A stretch of 64,000 bases of DNA, taken from contig NW_002476554.1 in assembly GCF_000189635.1 (NCBI RefSeq), forward strand, positions 468,314-532,313, read 5' to 3'. Under the pieces are notes generated by a model. The model ran no database searches. It was given only the letters and a program-made list of their open reading frames with translations, and was not told the origin of the DNA. The stretch comes from Tetrahymena thermophila SB210 (taxonomy: Eukaryota > Ciliophora > Oligohymenophorea > Hymenostomatida > Tetrahymenidae). Below are positions 37,388-50,000 of this stretch, in pieces. Numbering within the stretch: the first letter of the stretch is position 1; every line of letters starts with the position of its first letter. Made by a program: the position numbers and the translations under genes.

Positions 37388-38102
37388 AGAGTATTTTATC
37401 TGCTTTGTAGAAATGAATTTCCTTTTAAATTTTAGAATCATTTCTTGAAGTGGTTTAAAAAACTCTAAAAATGTCTAAAGTGTTTAGAAGAAAAAAAAAC
37501 CAGTAGATTTTTTTATTTTTTTAAGATTTTTTATTTGATAATAAAATGCTGTTTTTTGCTGAGCATTTCGTTTTAAAAAATATGTATTGAAATTTCTCAT
37601 TATGATTTAAAAATGAAACCAAGTTCATTTCTAGCAAATATAATATAAATTAGAATAATATCCAAAAATTATAATTTCTTTTATTTATTTATAAATATAT
37701 ATATATCATATAAAGAAGATTATACTTTTTATAGTTATTAAATTATCTTCGTTTTTTTATTCGAAAAGCTATTCTTAATTAAAACTTTACTTTTTAATAA
37801 AAAAAATTATCCAGTTTTTTTGATAATTTCCCCAAAAAGCATAGTTACTTTCTTAAAAAATCTTAATTAATTTTAATAAAAATTGATAGATTAGACAAAT
37901 ATAATTGAAATATTATTTGATATCTTAGAATAATTTAAACATTTTTTAATTTGCATTAAATTTAATAAAATAAAAGGGTTTTTCAATCGAGATAGTTGAT
38001 GTCTTGTTTATTGTTCTCCTCGTTATTGTTGTCAAATGCTGGCTTTCTGGTGAAGGCTTGGCTTCAATTTTCGACTTGATTTCTACTAGAACTTAATAAG
38101 TC
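37388..38102. other. Intergenic region with an upstream ORF
   Basis: AT-rich up to about 37980, then the base composition becomes gene-like. A 26-codon ORF (37999-38079, starting MSCLLFSSLLLSN, ending TGA) lies 23 bases before the ATG at 38103. The downstream gene frame is also open here back to about 37975 but without an ATG, so an unseen upstream exon is possible. Confidence 0.5.
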
Positions 38103-41100
38103 ATGAATCTTACTTCTTAGGGACTCAATTAGAATGGACAATTTTAACATCTTTTCAGATTTGTCTCAAGCATGCCAGCAAATGCTAGAAATTTGGAAAG
38201 CGTTGAACAACTCTTTGAAAGATACAATAAGGAAAAGTTCTAATTATCTGAATAGACTTTCTTAGACACTGAGTTAGCCAATTAATTAACTCCTCAAGCT
38301 GAGCAAAAGTTAAAAGTTTTGATTTAAGAATATCAAAGCTCATTTGACAAAGAAATTCCTTTTGATTTAGAAGATATAGATTTTGACTCTTTGCCTGCTG
38401 ATGTCACTACAGAATAAGCATTCAGAACTAAAGTTTTAGAACCACACTACTAAGCTCTTTACGAGTATGTCTTCAATAGATATGGATTTGATTTCAGAAA
38501 TTAAGGTATGTAATCCACTTCTGTATAGGCAGGACAATTTACTAACACTTTACCAACTTTAGCTGCTGACCTTGCAGGAATAGAAAAAGAACTTTTACTT
38601 AACAGATCTCTTACTATTTTCGCCTATGGAAACAACAAGCGTTAGAGATTTAGCAATAGAATTGCATCTTTCGTAAACGAAGATAGCCAAAATAAAATTG
38701 AAGAATTTAAACAAAGAGTTGGAGGCTCTGATGAAAGCAGCGAATAAGTTGAAGTCGTATTTGGTCAAAAGGATAGATAAGAAGTTGAATTAAAGAAATT
38801 TGTCAATGCTCCCTCTGGAGACAAAAACTATGATGGTTTAGAGGCTTTGACTCTCACTGACAAATTACTTGAAAGATAAGCAGAAGTTAAGTAAGAAGCA
38901 AAAGCTTTCAAGAAGAATTTCAAGAAAACCGTAAGTCAAAACGCTTAAAGTCATTAGGGTGCTTTGAATAGCATTATAGAAACAGAAGAAAATAACGCAG
39001 AAAGTGAAGTGAGCAAGAGCGAACCTGAAGAAGCTATTAAAAAGTTAGATGAAGCAATAAATAACAAAATAGAAGAATTGGCTAAGGCTTAAACATTCTT
39101 CAAATTTGAACCTAAAGCTTTTGAAAATTATTTTGATAATGCATAGGAATAATTAATGAGAAGTGAATCTAACGCCCAATAAGGTTCAGGCAGAAAAAGC
39201 ATTTCAGAAATACTTTCAGCAGAAATAAGCGCAGTATTAGAAGCACAAAGCAAGGAAGATTTGTCTCTTATGAAATATTTAGAACTCGTTACCAAATATG
39301 AATACTTTGCTGATTAATACAAGGATCAAGACCAAGTTTTAACTAGAGTTGAAGAATCATTCTAAAATTTTATTAGCAACACTTTCAATGTTAACTCATA
39401 AAAAAAGCAAGCCAAAAGATTCAAAAAGGAACTCACTGCAATTAAGGATAAACTTTTACAAGAGTATCTCTTAAGAAGACTCAAAAAGCAAATTGCTGAC
39501 ATGGAAACTTAGTCTAATGACTTAAAGCATTAAGTTAGCAAATTACACGAAAAAGCAGATCTTAAAGACAGAAAAATCGGTTTACTTGAAGAATAAGTTG
39601 AAACCCTCCAAACTCAATTAAAAGAAATCTCTGAAAGACTCGGAGTTGTTGAAATCACTTATGAAGAAGAAAAGCAATCTTTGATTAGAGATGTTGATGC
39701 TAAAAAGAAGCAAATTGAAGAACTATACAACAAAATAAACAATATCACTGCTTCCACAACTGAAAAAGAAGTTAAGCCTGAACCCGTTCAACCCTAACCT
39801 ATTTCCTAAGAAGAAATTTAATTAAGAAAGACCACTTCTTACAATGCTTCAATTTCTATTCTTGAAAAATCAGTCAGAAATATTACTGAAATCTTCTACG
39901 ATAAATTCAGAAACACAGCTTATTTCAGCCAACAAGAATTAATTGATAAGCTTGTAATTTAAATTTAAATTAAATCGTTTTTTTAACAAAAATGAAAGCA
40001 AAATTATTTTCATTCATTTTTATTTATTTTATTTCATAAAATTAATAGAAATAAAAATTCGGTGCTGGAATTTTAAGTCAAGGAGAATTAAACTAAGATT
40101 AAAAGGATTTCATCGTCAAAGAATTCGAAGATAAGTTTATAGCCGCTGAAGAGCACTTCTTAAGCAAGAATTTCGGTGGTGAAAATAGCAACGATGTCAC
40201 TGATAAAAATAAAAAGAATTAAAAATCTATATTAGGTAAATTAATACAAAAAATTTTATCCATAATAATGAAATTATTCCTGCAATTTTAATTATTCGCC
40301 ATTTATTAAATAAAATCATAAATAAAATAGATTCCTTGGATAAGAACTTCGATTTGTTGAAGTAGAGATTATCTAAGGCAAGAGATATCTCTGATATCTA
40401 ATAATTAAAGATGAGTGACTAAGATGAGAGAGATGCAAGCAAGATTGTTGATGATCTCATCAATGGCGCTTTAACTGATCCTGATGAGGTTGTCAATAGA
40501 TAATTGATTGCTCTTAAGAAAATCATGTTAAAGTACAAGCAACCTGCTACTGCATCTAGAGGTTCTATTGATCAAACTCTTAAAACTAAGTCAACTTCTA
40601 AAGAAAATACCAACAATCCCAATCAAAGAGTTAAGCAAAAGATAGAAAGCACTCTTTAATATATCTAAGAAAATATGTAAAACATCAAGGGTTAAATGAA
40701 AAACTATTTGAGTGAAGACATGAGAAGAACCTTGAAATCTAAGATTGCTGAATGGAAAAAGTCTCAAGAAGATAAGCTTGAAGTCATGAAGAAATGGTCT
40801 CTTTAATCTCAAAATATGTGGTTCACTTTAATTTGGCATGATTCTAACGATCTCGATTTGGTCGTTAAGTGTCCTTGCGGATAGTAATTTATTTATTAAT
40901 ACATTTTTTATAATTTTAAATTGATTGCTTTCAAGTGTTTGATTTTTGAAATGAAATCCTAAATAATATTTCATTTTATTATAGGAAAATTTATTATGGT
41001 ACTAAGAAGTGTGAATAATGTGGTACTTACTTAGAAATAGATATGAATGCAGGTGGTAATAAGAATGATAAGTTCCCCGTTGAACATATTTACTTACAAA

Positions 41101-41363
41101 AGCCTCCAAAAGTTGGAAGCAATTGGGAAGTCTACTGCAAGATGTTCCACTGTAACAATAACAAAGAATCTCCTTACACTGTTTAAATTGAACACGAAGA
41201 TGGTAGAATAGTCAGTTATTAAGGTACTCTTGATATCAACGATAATCCTCAATCTCCTATTTACAAATATTCAGTTGGTCCAAGCATCGATGAAAATGAA
41301 AAGAAACTTATTAGCAAAATCAGAAATGTTATTGATTCATAAGAATAATTTGTATTTTTCTGA
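38103..41363 (+). CDS. Coiled-coil protein with C-terminal zinc-ribbon and YfaP/DUF2135-like domain
   Basis: Four exons: 38103-39953, 40049-40235, 40331-40883, 40985-41363; 989 codons plus TGA with consistent phases. Residues up to about 830 are highly charged and mostly helical, with heptad-like coiled coil at about 470-560 (ETLQTQLKEISERLG). From about 840 the sequence reads WFTLIWHDSNDLDLVVKCPC, then CEQCGTYLEIDM, PVEHIYLQKPP and a beta-rich end. The T-L-x-W-x-x-x-x-D-L-D-L pattern followed by D-x-N...P-E-x-I/H is that of YfaP-like (DUF2135) beta-sandwich domains, here with a four-cysteine zinc ribbon inserted. It is probably a cytoplasmic scaffold; no enzymatic function can be assigned. 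The start at 38103 is the first in-frame ATG after the upstream ORF; 38172 is an alternative. Confidence 0.75.
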
Positions 41364-43005
41364 TGAATTCTCACTAAATAAGGTGAATGATTGATTGATT
41401 GATTAATGATGAATTTAAAAATAAGAATGTTATTATTTGTTTTAATGAATTTATATTTTTATTAGAATCCTAAAATTTTAATTAGACTAATTTTTTAATA
41501 AAATATTTATTTATTTTTACTGTATTTTTTTTAATTTGAAATTATAAAAAATTATTCTCTTTATTTTTTAAATTACCTATTAAATTTAAAAAATTGAGAA
41601 AGTTAAGAATTTTTAAGATTGAATAAATATATATAGTTTGAGGTATTTTCTACTTCTTAAAAGATAAAATTAAGTATTTTAATTTTAACAAAATTACTCG
41701 CATAAAAACTTAATTTTTTTTAAGAGTAAAATAGACTTAAAATATATTTATTATTACTTCTATAAACATTTAAAATCATTTTATAAAAATAATGGTTTTG
41801 TGATTTAATTTAAATAATAATACAAACATATAAAACACTAACAGTAGATTTATTTGCCTTTATTTATTTATTTATTTATTTACCTATGTTTTAAACCATT
41901 ATATTACATTTTAAATAAATTAGATTTTTTAAATCAGATAATGAATGAATAAATTATTTAATTTTACATTTATTACAAGAATGAAAAATTTATAAAAATA
42001 TTCATTTAAATAGAAATTTGAGAAATTCTAGCGAAGTATTTCTTTGATTGATAAAAAATATATAAATTTGATGGGATTTTAAGATTTATTTGAATATAAC
42101 TGATAGTAGAATACTAAGATAGCCAAATATCTTAATATTTTTTCGTTTTTTCTATTAAATTATGATTAATAAAGTAATTTCTTTTTTTATTAAATTTTCA
42201 TAGATTAGAAATTTGTAAGTATTCTTTTTATTGTCCGCTGGTAGAGAGGTTATTAACAAAATATTAGTTTTATAATATCTTAATTATTTTATAGCTTTCT
42301 ATTTAAAATGATAAAAATTGTGTTGTAAATTTTATTCACAATCGACTTTAGTAGGCAAAATTAAAACGTTTTTACAGTAGTCCTATTTTTAGAAAGAATT
42401 TTATTTGGCGTGTTTTAATTAATTTTTAAATATAAAAAATATTTTGGGTTTTTTAATTATGAAATTGTATGAAAAGTTATATTAAATTAATTTAAATTTT
42501 ATTTATAGATACGCATTCTGATAACTTTTCTTTTCAATTCTTTCTAATGCGAGATCATTCTTAAGAAACACTTATGAAAAATTGATAATTAATTAACAAA
42601 TATTTATTAATTATTTTGCGCGAGTTTGTTAGATTAATTAAAATAATCAGCATAATTTCATCCATTCGCGTTTTTCATGGCTTATTTTCGTTTATAATAA
42701 GCAAATCTTTTCTGTCGATTTTAAGAAGGAAAATATTTTTTAAAGGCATGTTTTGAATATGCTTGTTAATTTAACGCCAACAAAAACACTTCAAAATTTG
42801 CAATTTGAGTATTGAATATATTTTTATGTAAATGAAATAGTGTTTTCTTTTTTTAGTAAAAAGATGTGAATGATTAGAATGGTTGGTTGGTTGGTTTATT
42901 ATTAATTGATTTATTGATTGATAGATAGATTGATTTATCAAATTAGCAAGAAGATGAAAAAATGTTAAGAAAAAATATAAAAAGTGGAAATATGAACGTT
43001 AAAAA
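41364..43005. other. AT-rich intergenic region
   Basis: Lies between the coiled-coil gene and the cyclin gene, both on the plus strand. A/T homopolymer-rich; I see no gene, RNA or repeat beyond short GATT/GGTT runs near 41385-41410 and 42880-42930. Confidence 0.5.
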
Positions 43006-45793
43006 ATGAAATCAAGCATTAAATGTAGGTTGGAAGAAATATAGTTGTTAAATATTAATCAAAAATAAAGTAAAAAAATAAGTAATTACGAAAAACAATT
43101 AAGTGGCAAAAACAAAAGTAAGAAAGTAATAAAAAATATATATAATTATTAATAAAATCAAAGAGCAAACAAGAAAACTTGCGCTAAATTGGGCAAATAG
43201 TTATAAACGCCAGATATAAATAATATTTTAAGAGAAACAAATTAGACAAAAACTTAAGTAGAAACAGCAGCAGAGCACCTCTTAGCTACTAATAAAAAAA
43301 AGCATATTTCTAAGAGCAACTTCCACAAAATTTTATCATACCTAATTTAGCCATTCAGAAAGCTCATTTAACAAACTTAGTCTTATTAAAACCTGCAAAA
43401 TCCTTCCATACAAATGATTAGATAAAGAAGTTTCGTAACTAACAACAAGGAAAACAACGCTGTCATCAGCAATATCGAGAGCGAGAATTTAGATGAAAAG
43501 GATAAATCTCAATATTCCTACGGAAAGATCTAAGGAGTCATCTCTACTGCTTCTACTAACGCCAGCTAAGGTTTGAAAAGCATTCCTGCTAGCAATAACA
43601 ATTACAACAATAATAATGCTAAAAAATCTATTTAAACTCAGAATAGTATTCTCATGGAGGAAGACTATTGCTATGAAAGCACTGATTCCTAGAAGGGCCA
43701 AGATGCAAACGGATCCTACGGCTCTAACGGAAATAACAGTCACAATTCTACTAATGGAAACTCTAACTCTAAGGGATAGACTTACACCAGCAGCATAACT
43801 GCTTAGATGCTCCTTAACGACGTTAGAGCCTTAGCTGCTTAGAACTTAAAGACTGAATAAAATCTCCGCGATCTATAGAAGAAGATTAATCTCTAAAAGA
43901 ACAAGAGATTCACTCAATACACTTAAGACAATAAAGAAAATGTCTACATGGGACCAGGTGACAAGAAAATCTCCAGAAATAACAGTTAAAAGGACCAGTG
44001 TAATCTTTCTTAAAACGAAAACTATTAAAGCAATCCCTACACAAACAAAAACAATTTATCCATGAATAACAATAAAATATTGAACAACAACAACAACAAT
44101 AACTACTAAAAGTAATAACAGTAGTAAGCTCCTGTCCTTAACTAAATCACAAGCAACTATTAGAATCATGCTTAGAAGTAATAAATCTCATAAAATATTG
44201 GTAGTGAATAAAACTTTTTGTAAGGGTAGAACTAACTAAACCTAAAGAACAATAAAATACCTAATTAGAAACCTCAAATAGTTGAATAAATTAAACAATA
44301 AAATATTTAACAAATTGCTCCTATTGCCGCTGAATAACTTAAGAAAGTACAAAACAATAAGAAAATTGATGGCTTAAACCTCTCTGATTAACAAGGAAAT
44401 AAAAGATAAATTCTAAAACAGAAGATCCAATAAGAAGAACAATAAAAAAGAGAAGGCGATAACTAAGCCTAAGAATCCGACTAGTAAAACGCCGATTACC
44501 AATACAAAGTTGACAAACTCTACAGAGAAGAATCATTTACAACAAGACTTGCAAGACTCATTATCAACGAAAATTACTCCTTCGACATTCTTAACCACAT
44601 CATACAAAGAGAGGTAATAATTAATTTATTTATTTAGTAATTCTTACAAATTGATTGGTAGATTGATTAAAAAATTGACCGTTTAATTTATTTAATCTAC
44701 TTAATTAATTAATTTGTAACAGCAACTTTTTATTAGAAGCCTTTTCTAAATATATAATTTTAATTAATAAATTAATTAGCCTTAAACAGTCCCCAAGAAT
44801 TGCCTCTAAAATCATGATATCTCTTATTAATTAAGAGCCAAGATGGTTGACTGGATGATTGAAGTCATGAAATCCTATAAATGCTCAGAAGAAACTTACT
44901 TTATGGCTGTCAGAATTATGGACTCTTTCTTGGAGAAATGCAAATAGTAAATTAAAAAATATTAACATTTTTTAATGTATTAAATTTATTTTTGTATTTA
45001 ATAGAAAGAAATCACCATTAGATATCCACTTAATTGGTGTCACTTGCATTTTTATTGCAAGTAAGTATGAAGAAATTTACCCATTACGTATATAAATCAT
45101 TGAAGAGAGAATTTCCCACAATAAATTGTCACAAGAACAAATCAAGTAGACTGAGGCAGAAATCTTAAATACTTTAGATTTCAAATTACTAGGAACTTCT
45201 CCTTATGAAATTGCTATGTAAACTCTTACATTAATTGGACTTTAGGACAAATTAAGCCACGAAGAATTCTAATACTGCCACAGAGTCTGCTTATATCTTT
45301 GCAAGATGATTCTCTACGACTACGAATACTTCAAGAGCATCCCATACTCTGTCTCTGCTGCATCTATTATGTACATTGTCTTCAAAATTTTCAACTAAAT
45401 GATCTAAGAATTCTCCGCTGATGTTATTGTAAATTATTATTTTTATATGAAAGAACTAAGTAACTGAAAATTTTATTTTAACTTTAAAAAAAGATTTAAA
45501 CTGTCATTCAAATCCTTCAAGTCGATAAAAACACCTTGATTCAATCTAGTGCAAGAATCTTAAATTTAGCCAAAAACTTTGATGAATACTTCCCTGATTT
45601 GAAGAACCTCAAAAAATTCAATGGATTCGAAACTACAGGAGAATCTAACTCTATCTAAGATTCAAAAAGACATAAGGAAAGAAGTGAAAGCAGCCAAAAT
45701 GATAAATAAGGCCTTAATTTAAAGCAAAACGATAAATAAAAATTAGAAGAAATTTCCTCTAAAGCTATGTAAGTAGAAAAGTAACAAGAATGA
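43006..45793 (+). CDS. Cyclin (A/B-like) with long Gln/Asn-rich N-terminal extension
   Basis: Four exons: 43006-44613, 44780-44946, 45005-45428, 45494-45793; 832 codons plus TGA, phases consistent. The first about 490 residues are Gln/Asn/Lys-rich. The cyclin core follows: FTTRLARLIINENYSFDILN, then ISYQLRAKMVDWMIEV (the MRxxLVDW helix 1 signature), ETYFMAVRIMDSFLEKC, LIGVTCIFIASKYEEIYP, and the second cyclin fold (FLLGTSPYEIA-like, SAASIMYIVFKIF). The Lys and Glu that contact the CDK are present (K in RAKMVDW, E in KYEEIYP). It would activate a CDK in the nucleus or cytoplasm. Neighbours give no further clue. The start at 43006 follows an in-frame TGA; Met at 43412 is an alternative start. 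No classical destruction box (RxxLxxI/VxN) was identified in the parts I read. Confidence 0.9.
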
Positions 45794-47011
45794 GTGAGCG
45801 AGCGAGCTGATTTAAGACTGAATCAATTCTTCTTTATAAATCTTCAGTCTATTTCTTAACCTCACAACAAACAAACAAATAAAAAAAACTCTTATCATTG
45901 ACATTTAATAATTTATTAATAATTCAATGATCTCTATGAGAAATTAATAAGTAAAACAAACTTTTATCCCTCAACTGTAGGGAATTAATTAACCTAATTA
46001 AATAACAACTATCTATATATCAACAAATTAATCATCAAAATAAAAAATTGTATTAATGAATCAACTTAATATTAAAGTAAATAAATAAATTATATTATAA
46101 AATTAAATGAAGGTTTAATTATCTCTTCATTTAATATATATATTGATACCATCCCAGTTTACCATATTCTTGCTTTGTTATTATTGTATATATTAAAGTA
46201 TTTTTATATTTTTTTATACTCAATTACTTAAAATATTTCTTTTCTCTTAACCAATCTTTATTTGTTTCAAATAACTAAGTCATCAATATTTAAATACATT
46301 AATATTAAGTAATTAATTTATTATAAAAACACCAAATCTTTAAAAAATAAAATTATATTAAAAATTAATCTCCTAGCAGGTAAATAGCAAAAATTTTAAA
46401 GGTTTAAAGCAAATATGCCTTCTTTTTAAGAAAGGAATTTTGTGATTGATATTTTATATACTCTTCATATATTATGTAATTTCTTAATAAAATCTTCTTT
46501 TTTTTTGGAAAATATTTTTAAATTTACCTTAAAAAACGTGGATTTTACATTTAATTAGGTTTAAATATAAGAAAATTTATTCAATTTAATTTCAAATATA
46601 TTAAAAATAAAACAATTAAAAAAAATTTTAAAAACAAAATAATTACAGTTAACTATTGATTTAAATTTACAATCATATATTGAATTTATAACCATTTTAT
46701 AGAAATTATTTTTTAAAATATAATTGACTATTTTTATTAATTAATTAAACACTTGCTATTATTTAGTTAGTTAGGAAAAATTTGATAATATATTTATTTA
46801 CAAATTAATTTAATTAATTAATTATTTTGAACTTTAAATGTTTAGTTTGTTTTTTGCTAACCTAATTATTATTATGATTGCCATTATATAATTTTTATTC
46901 AATTTATATTTTAGCTGATTTCTTTTTTTTAAGGATTTTTTAATATTATGATAAAATGAATTAAAGTAAATTTATTCATTTATCAGCTTCATAAAAATAT
47001 GATTTAAACGA
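45794..47011. other. Convergent intergenic region
   Basis: Between the stop of the cyclin gene and the stop of the channel gene on the opposite strand. AT-rich with TTAATTAA runs; nothing recognisable. Confidence 0.5.
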
Positions 47012-50000
47012 TCAAATATCTATCTTAAGTTTTTTGCTTCTTAAACTACTTTATTTTTTAATAGATCTATGACTTAGTTTCTTAGTAAACTTTTTAGATC
47101 TTACTCTTTTATTTCCTCTGTTCTTTTTATTTATATACTCAATGACATTTTCAACATTATTATGAGGGAAGAAAGTCCTAAAGGAATGAACTGTAGAGAA
47201 ATTATTTTGTATGTATTAGTAAGTATATATATTTTCACTGTAATATGGAATTCCTTATTGTTTTTCAGAGGGTTTACTTTGCTTGTCACTTCTTGCTAGG
47301 TCTTTATAAGAGAAAGATTTTTAAGATGCCATTTCCTTCTGTATTTCATCTTCCTCATCTGTATAAGAAGACTCTTCTTCTTCTATGTTGTTAGATTTAT
47401 TGTCTTGTAGCTAGCTGAATATGCTTTGCTCGTATTCTAATTTTTAAATAAAAAAATAAATTTTGAATTAAAATTTTTATTTTTCGACTAGATTTTATTT
47501 TATCAAATTTACATTTTCTTTGGCTCCTGTGAGTTCCCTCTCTCCATGGAGATGTGTTGTCTCTGTACTAAGTCGTGTCTAAACTAATTTAAATAGAGAA
47601 AGTTTAATTAAATTCTAAGAAGTGAGATATTTTTTTACTTGAAGCTTTAAACTCTGTTCCTTGTCTTTGTAGTGTTTCTTCTCATTAAAGAGGGTTAAGA
47701 TTCTGACTTTTGTGCAGGTACAACGACAGTGTTTGGCCTTGGTGATTTAGCTGTTCCTAGAGATTTAATATCTATTAAGGAGCTAGCCTCTTCTACAAAA
47801 CTATCGCCAACTGAAGGTTTTATATGTGTAGACTTCGATCTGTATTTTAAATCAGGCAATTTTGTGGTTGGTATATTCATACTTTACCTGCTAGGTGAAG
47901 AAGTTAGCTTGCTTAGCATTTTTCTTGTATTAAAGTTTGTTTAATCTTCTTCTTCAATAGCACTTTATAAACTAGGAGTTTTCGGTATTAAAGGATTTAA
48001 GTTGATAGGCTAGTTTAGCATCATAGCGTTCGTGTTTGATTGAAGCTGATTTATTGAATTTAAGCTGTTGTTATTAACATTCCATTCGTGCTCATTCACA
48101 GTTTTTGTAGCATTGCTTTTTAGATGAGAATTAACAGAATGAACATCTAAATCAGAATCAAAGTAAATGTTGTTAATATTTCCAGGTGGTTAATCTTCTC
48201 TCACTCTCAATGTACCTTTAATGAATTAATTATTAATTTTATTTTGAAATTAAAAAGATAACAAAACTCAAAAAAAATGACAATATCAACAAATTTATAA
48301 AAGTTCTTTAATTTTTTAATTATTATAGCTGCACCATTTACTAATAAATATATTTTAAAGTAGCTAATGAGCTGCATGGAATATTTTTAAAAAATATTTA
48401 ATTTTATCTAAACAAACATTTAACTAAATTAAAATGGAGTTTTTAGTAATTTTTTCATTAAATGATTGATAATAAAAAGAATAAAATTTTTAGAATTACC
48501 AAAAGTTCCTATCGAAGATGTCTTGCCTCTCATGTGGAAATATGAATCAAGATATTAAGAATCCATTTTAGGTAAATCTATATTGTTTAATTAAAGATTA
48601 TCTTCTACCTCCAAAGATTTCATAGAGCTTTATGATTGCAACTCATCAGCATTATCAATTATAAATTTATCTTAATCATGCCAGATTTTCTTACATTCCT
48701 TTAAACAATTGTATTTTTTAAGTTTTTTTCTCTTGTACTATCTAACTTGGAAATGAGTTTCTTAGTCTATCCTCTTTAGAATATTAGCTCTCTGCTAGTC
48801 ATAAAACAAATATGGGCAGTTCAAAGTTTAATGATCTCTTTCTCCACATGAGTAGCAAGTGATTCCAATGATATCCAGCTATTTGTAAATTGTTACCATT
48901 TCTCTTTATGTTAAAATATAAAATTTATTTAAATAAAAATATAAAATTTATTTAAATAAAATTATTTCTTTATAAAAATTGTTTTTTTAAAAAAGTGATT
49001 TTAAGTTTTAACAATGCAATTAATTAAATCAATAAATATTAACTTGATATAGCTATAAGCTTCTCTTTCTTCAGGGAATTCATGCAATAACTCTAAAAAG
49101 TCAGTAAGAGAAATAAATTAAACAACTGAAACTCCAATTGATCTAGCAGAAAGGTGAGGTTTGTAAGAATCAGAGAAAAACTCATAAGAACCAAAGTAAT
49201 CATTTTCTTTGAATATTTTAAAACTCTTTAAAGAATCTTTGATATTTGTTCTTTGCGTTCCTATATTAACAAAAAATTCAATAAGACCTTTCTTGACAAT
49301 ATAGATCTTTGGAGATTATAGCTTATTTGCGTTTATAACATATTCATCAGGACCTAAAATCTATTCACCCATCTTCATGGCAAGCTTTTCTAGAAACTGT
49401 TGAGAAAAATATCTAGAAAAGACTCTTATTCCCTTCAGTTAATTCATAAAGGCATCTTTAATGATATCTTCTTTAAGTTAAAGAGATAATCCTTACAGAC
49501 TCTTATCTGCGCTAACCTGTCTGCTGTCTAAACCTTCATTAGTTACATACTAAAGATATTTCCTAGCTAAACTTTAGTAATGCTCACTAACATTGTGATC
49601 ACTCATGTATCTTTAAATTTATTAAATAAATAAATATTTTGCAATTCATTTTTTTGTAAATCATCTTTATAATTAAATTTTTTTTAGTTAACTCTATGGT
49701 TGACTTAATTAAAATTAATTATTGCAAGATGCTATTAAAATTTGTTATGATTTAAATTAAATAAAATATTTAGCTTAATCCATCCAAATTATTTATTTGC
49801 TAAGAAAAAATTTATGAATTAGTTTTTGAATAGAACAAAAAATGTTTTTTAATTAAAAATGATAAAATTTAAAAAAATAAAATTACCTTGTAATTTATTT
49901 TAACTATCTCAAATAATTTTTCTTTTTCAAAGAGAGATTCTCAAGTATTTACTAAGATTCATACAGAATCAAGCCTAATATTCCATAGGTACAAAATGTT

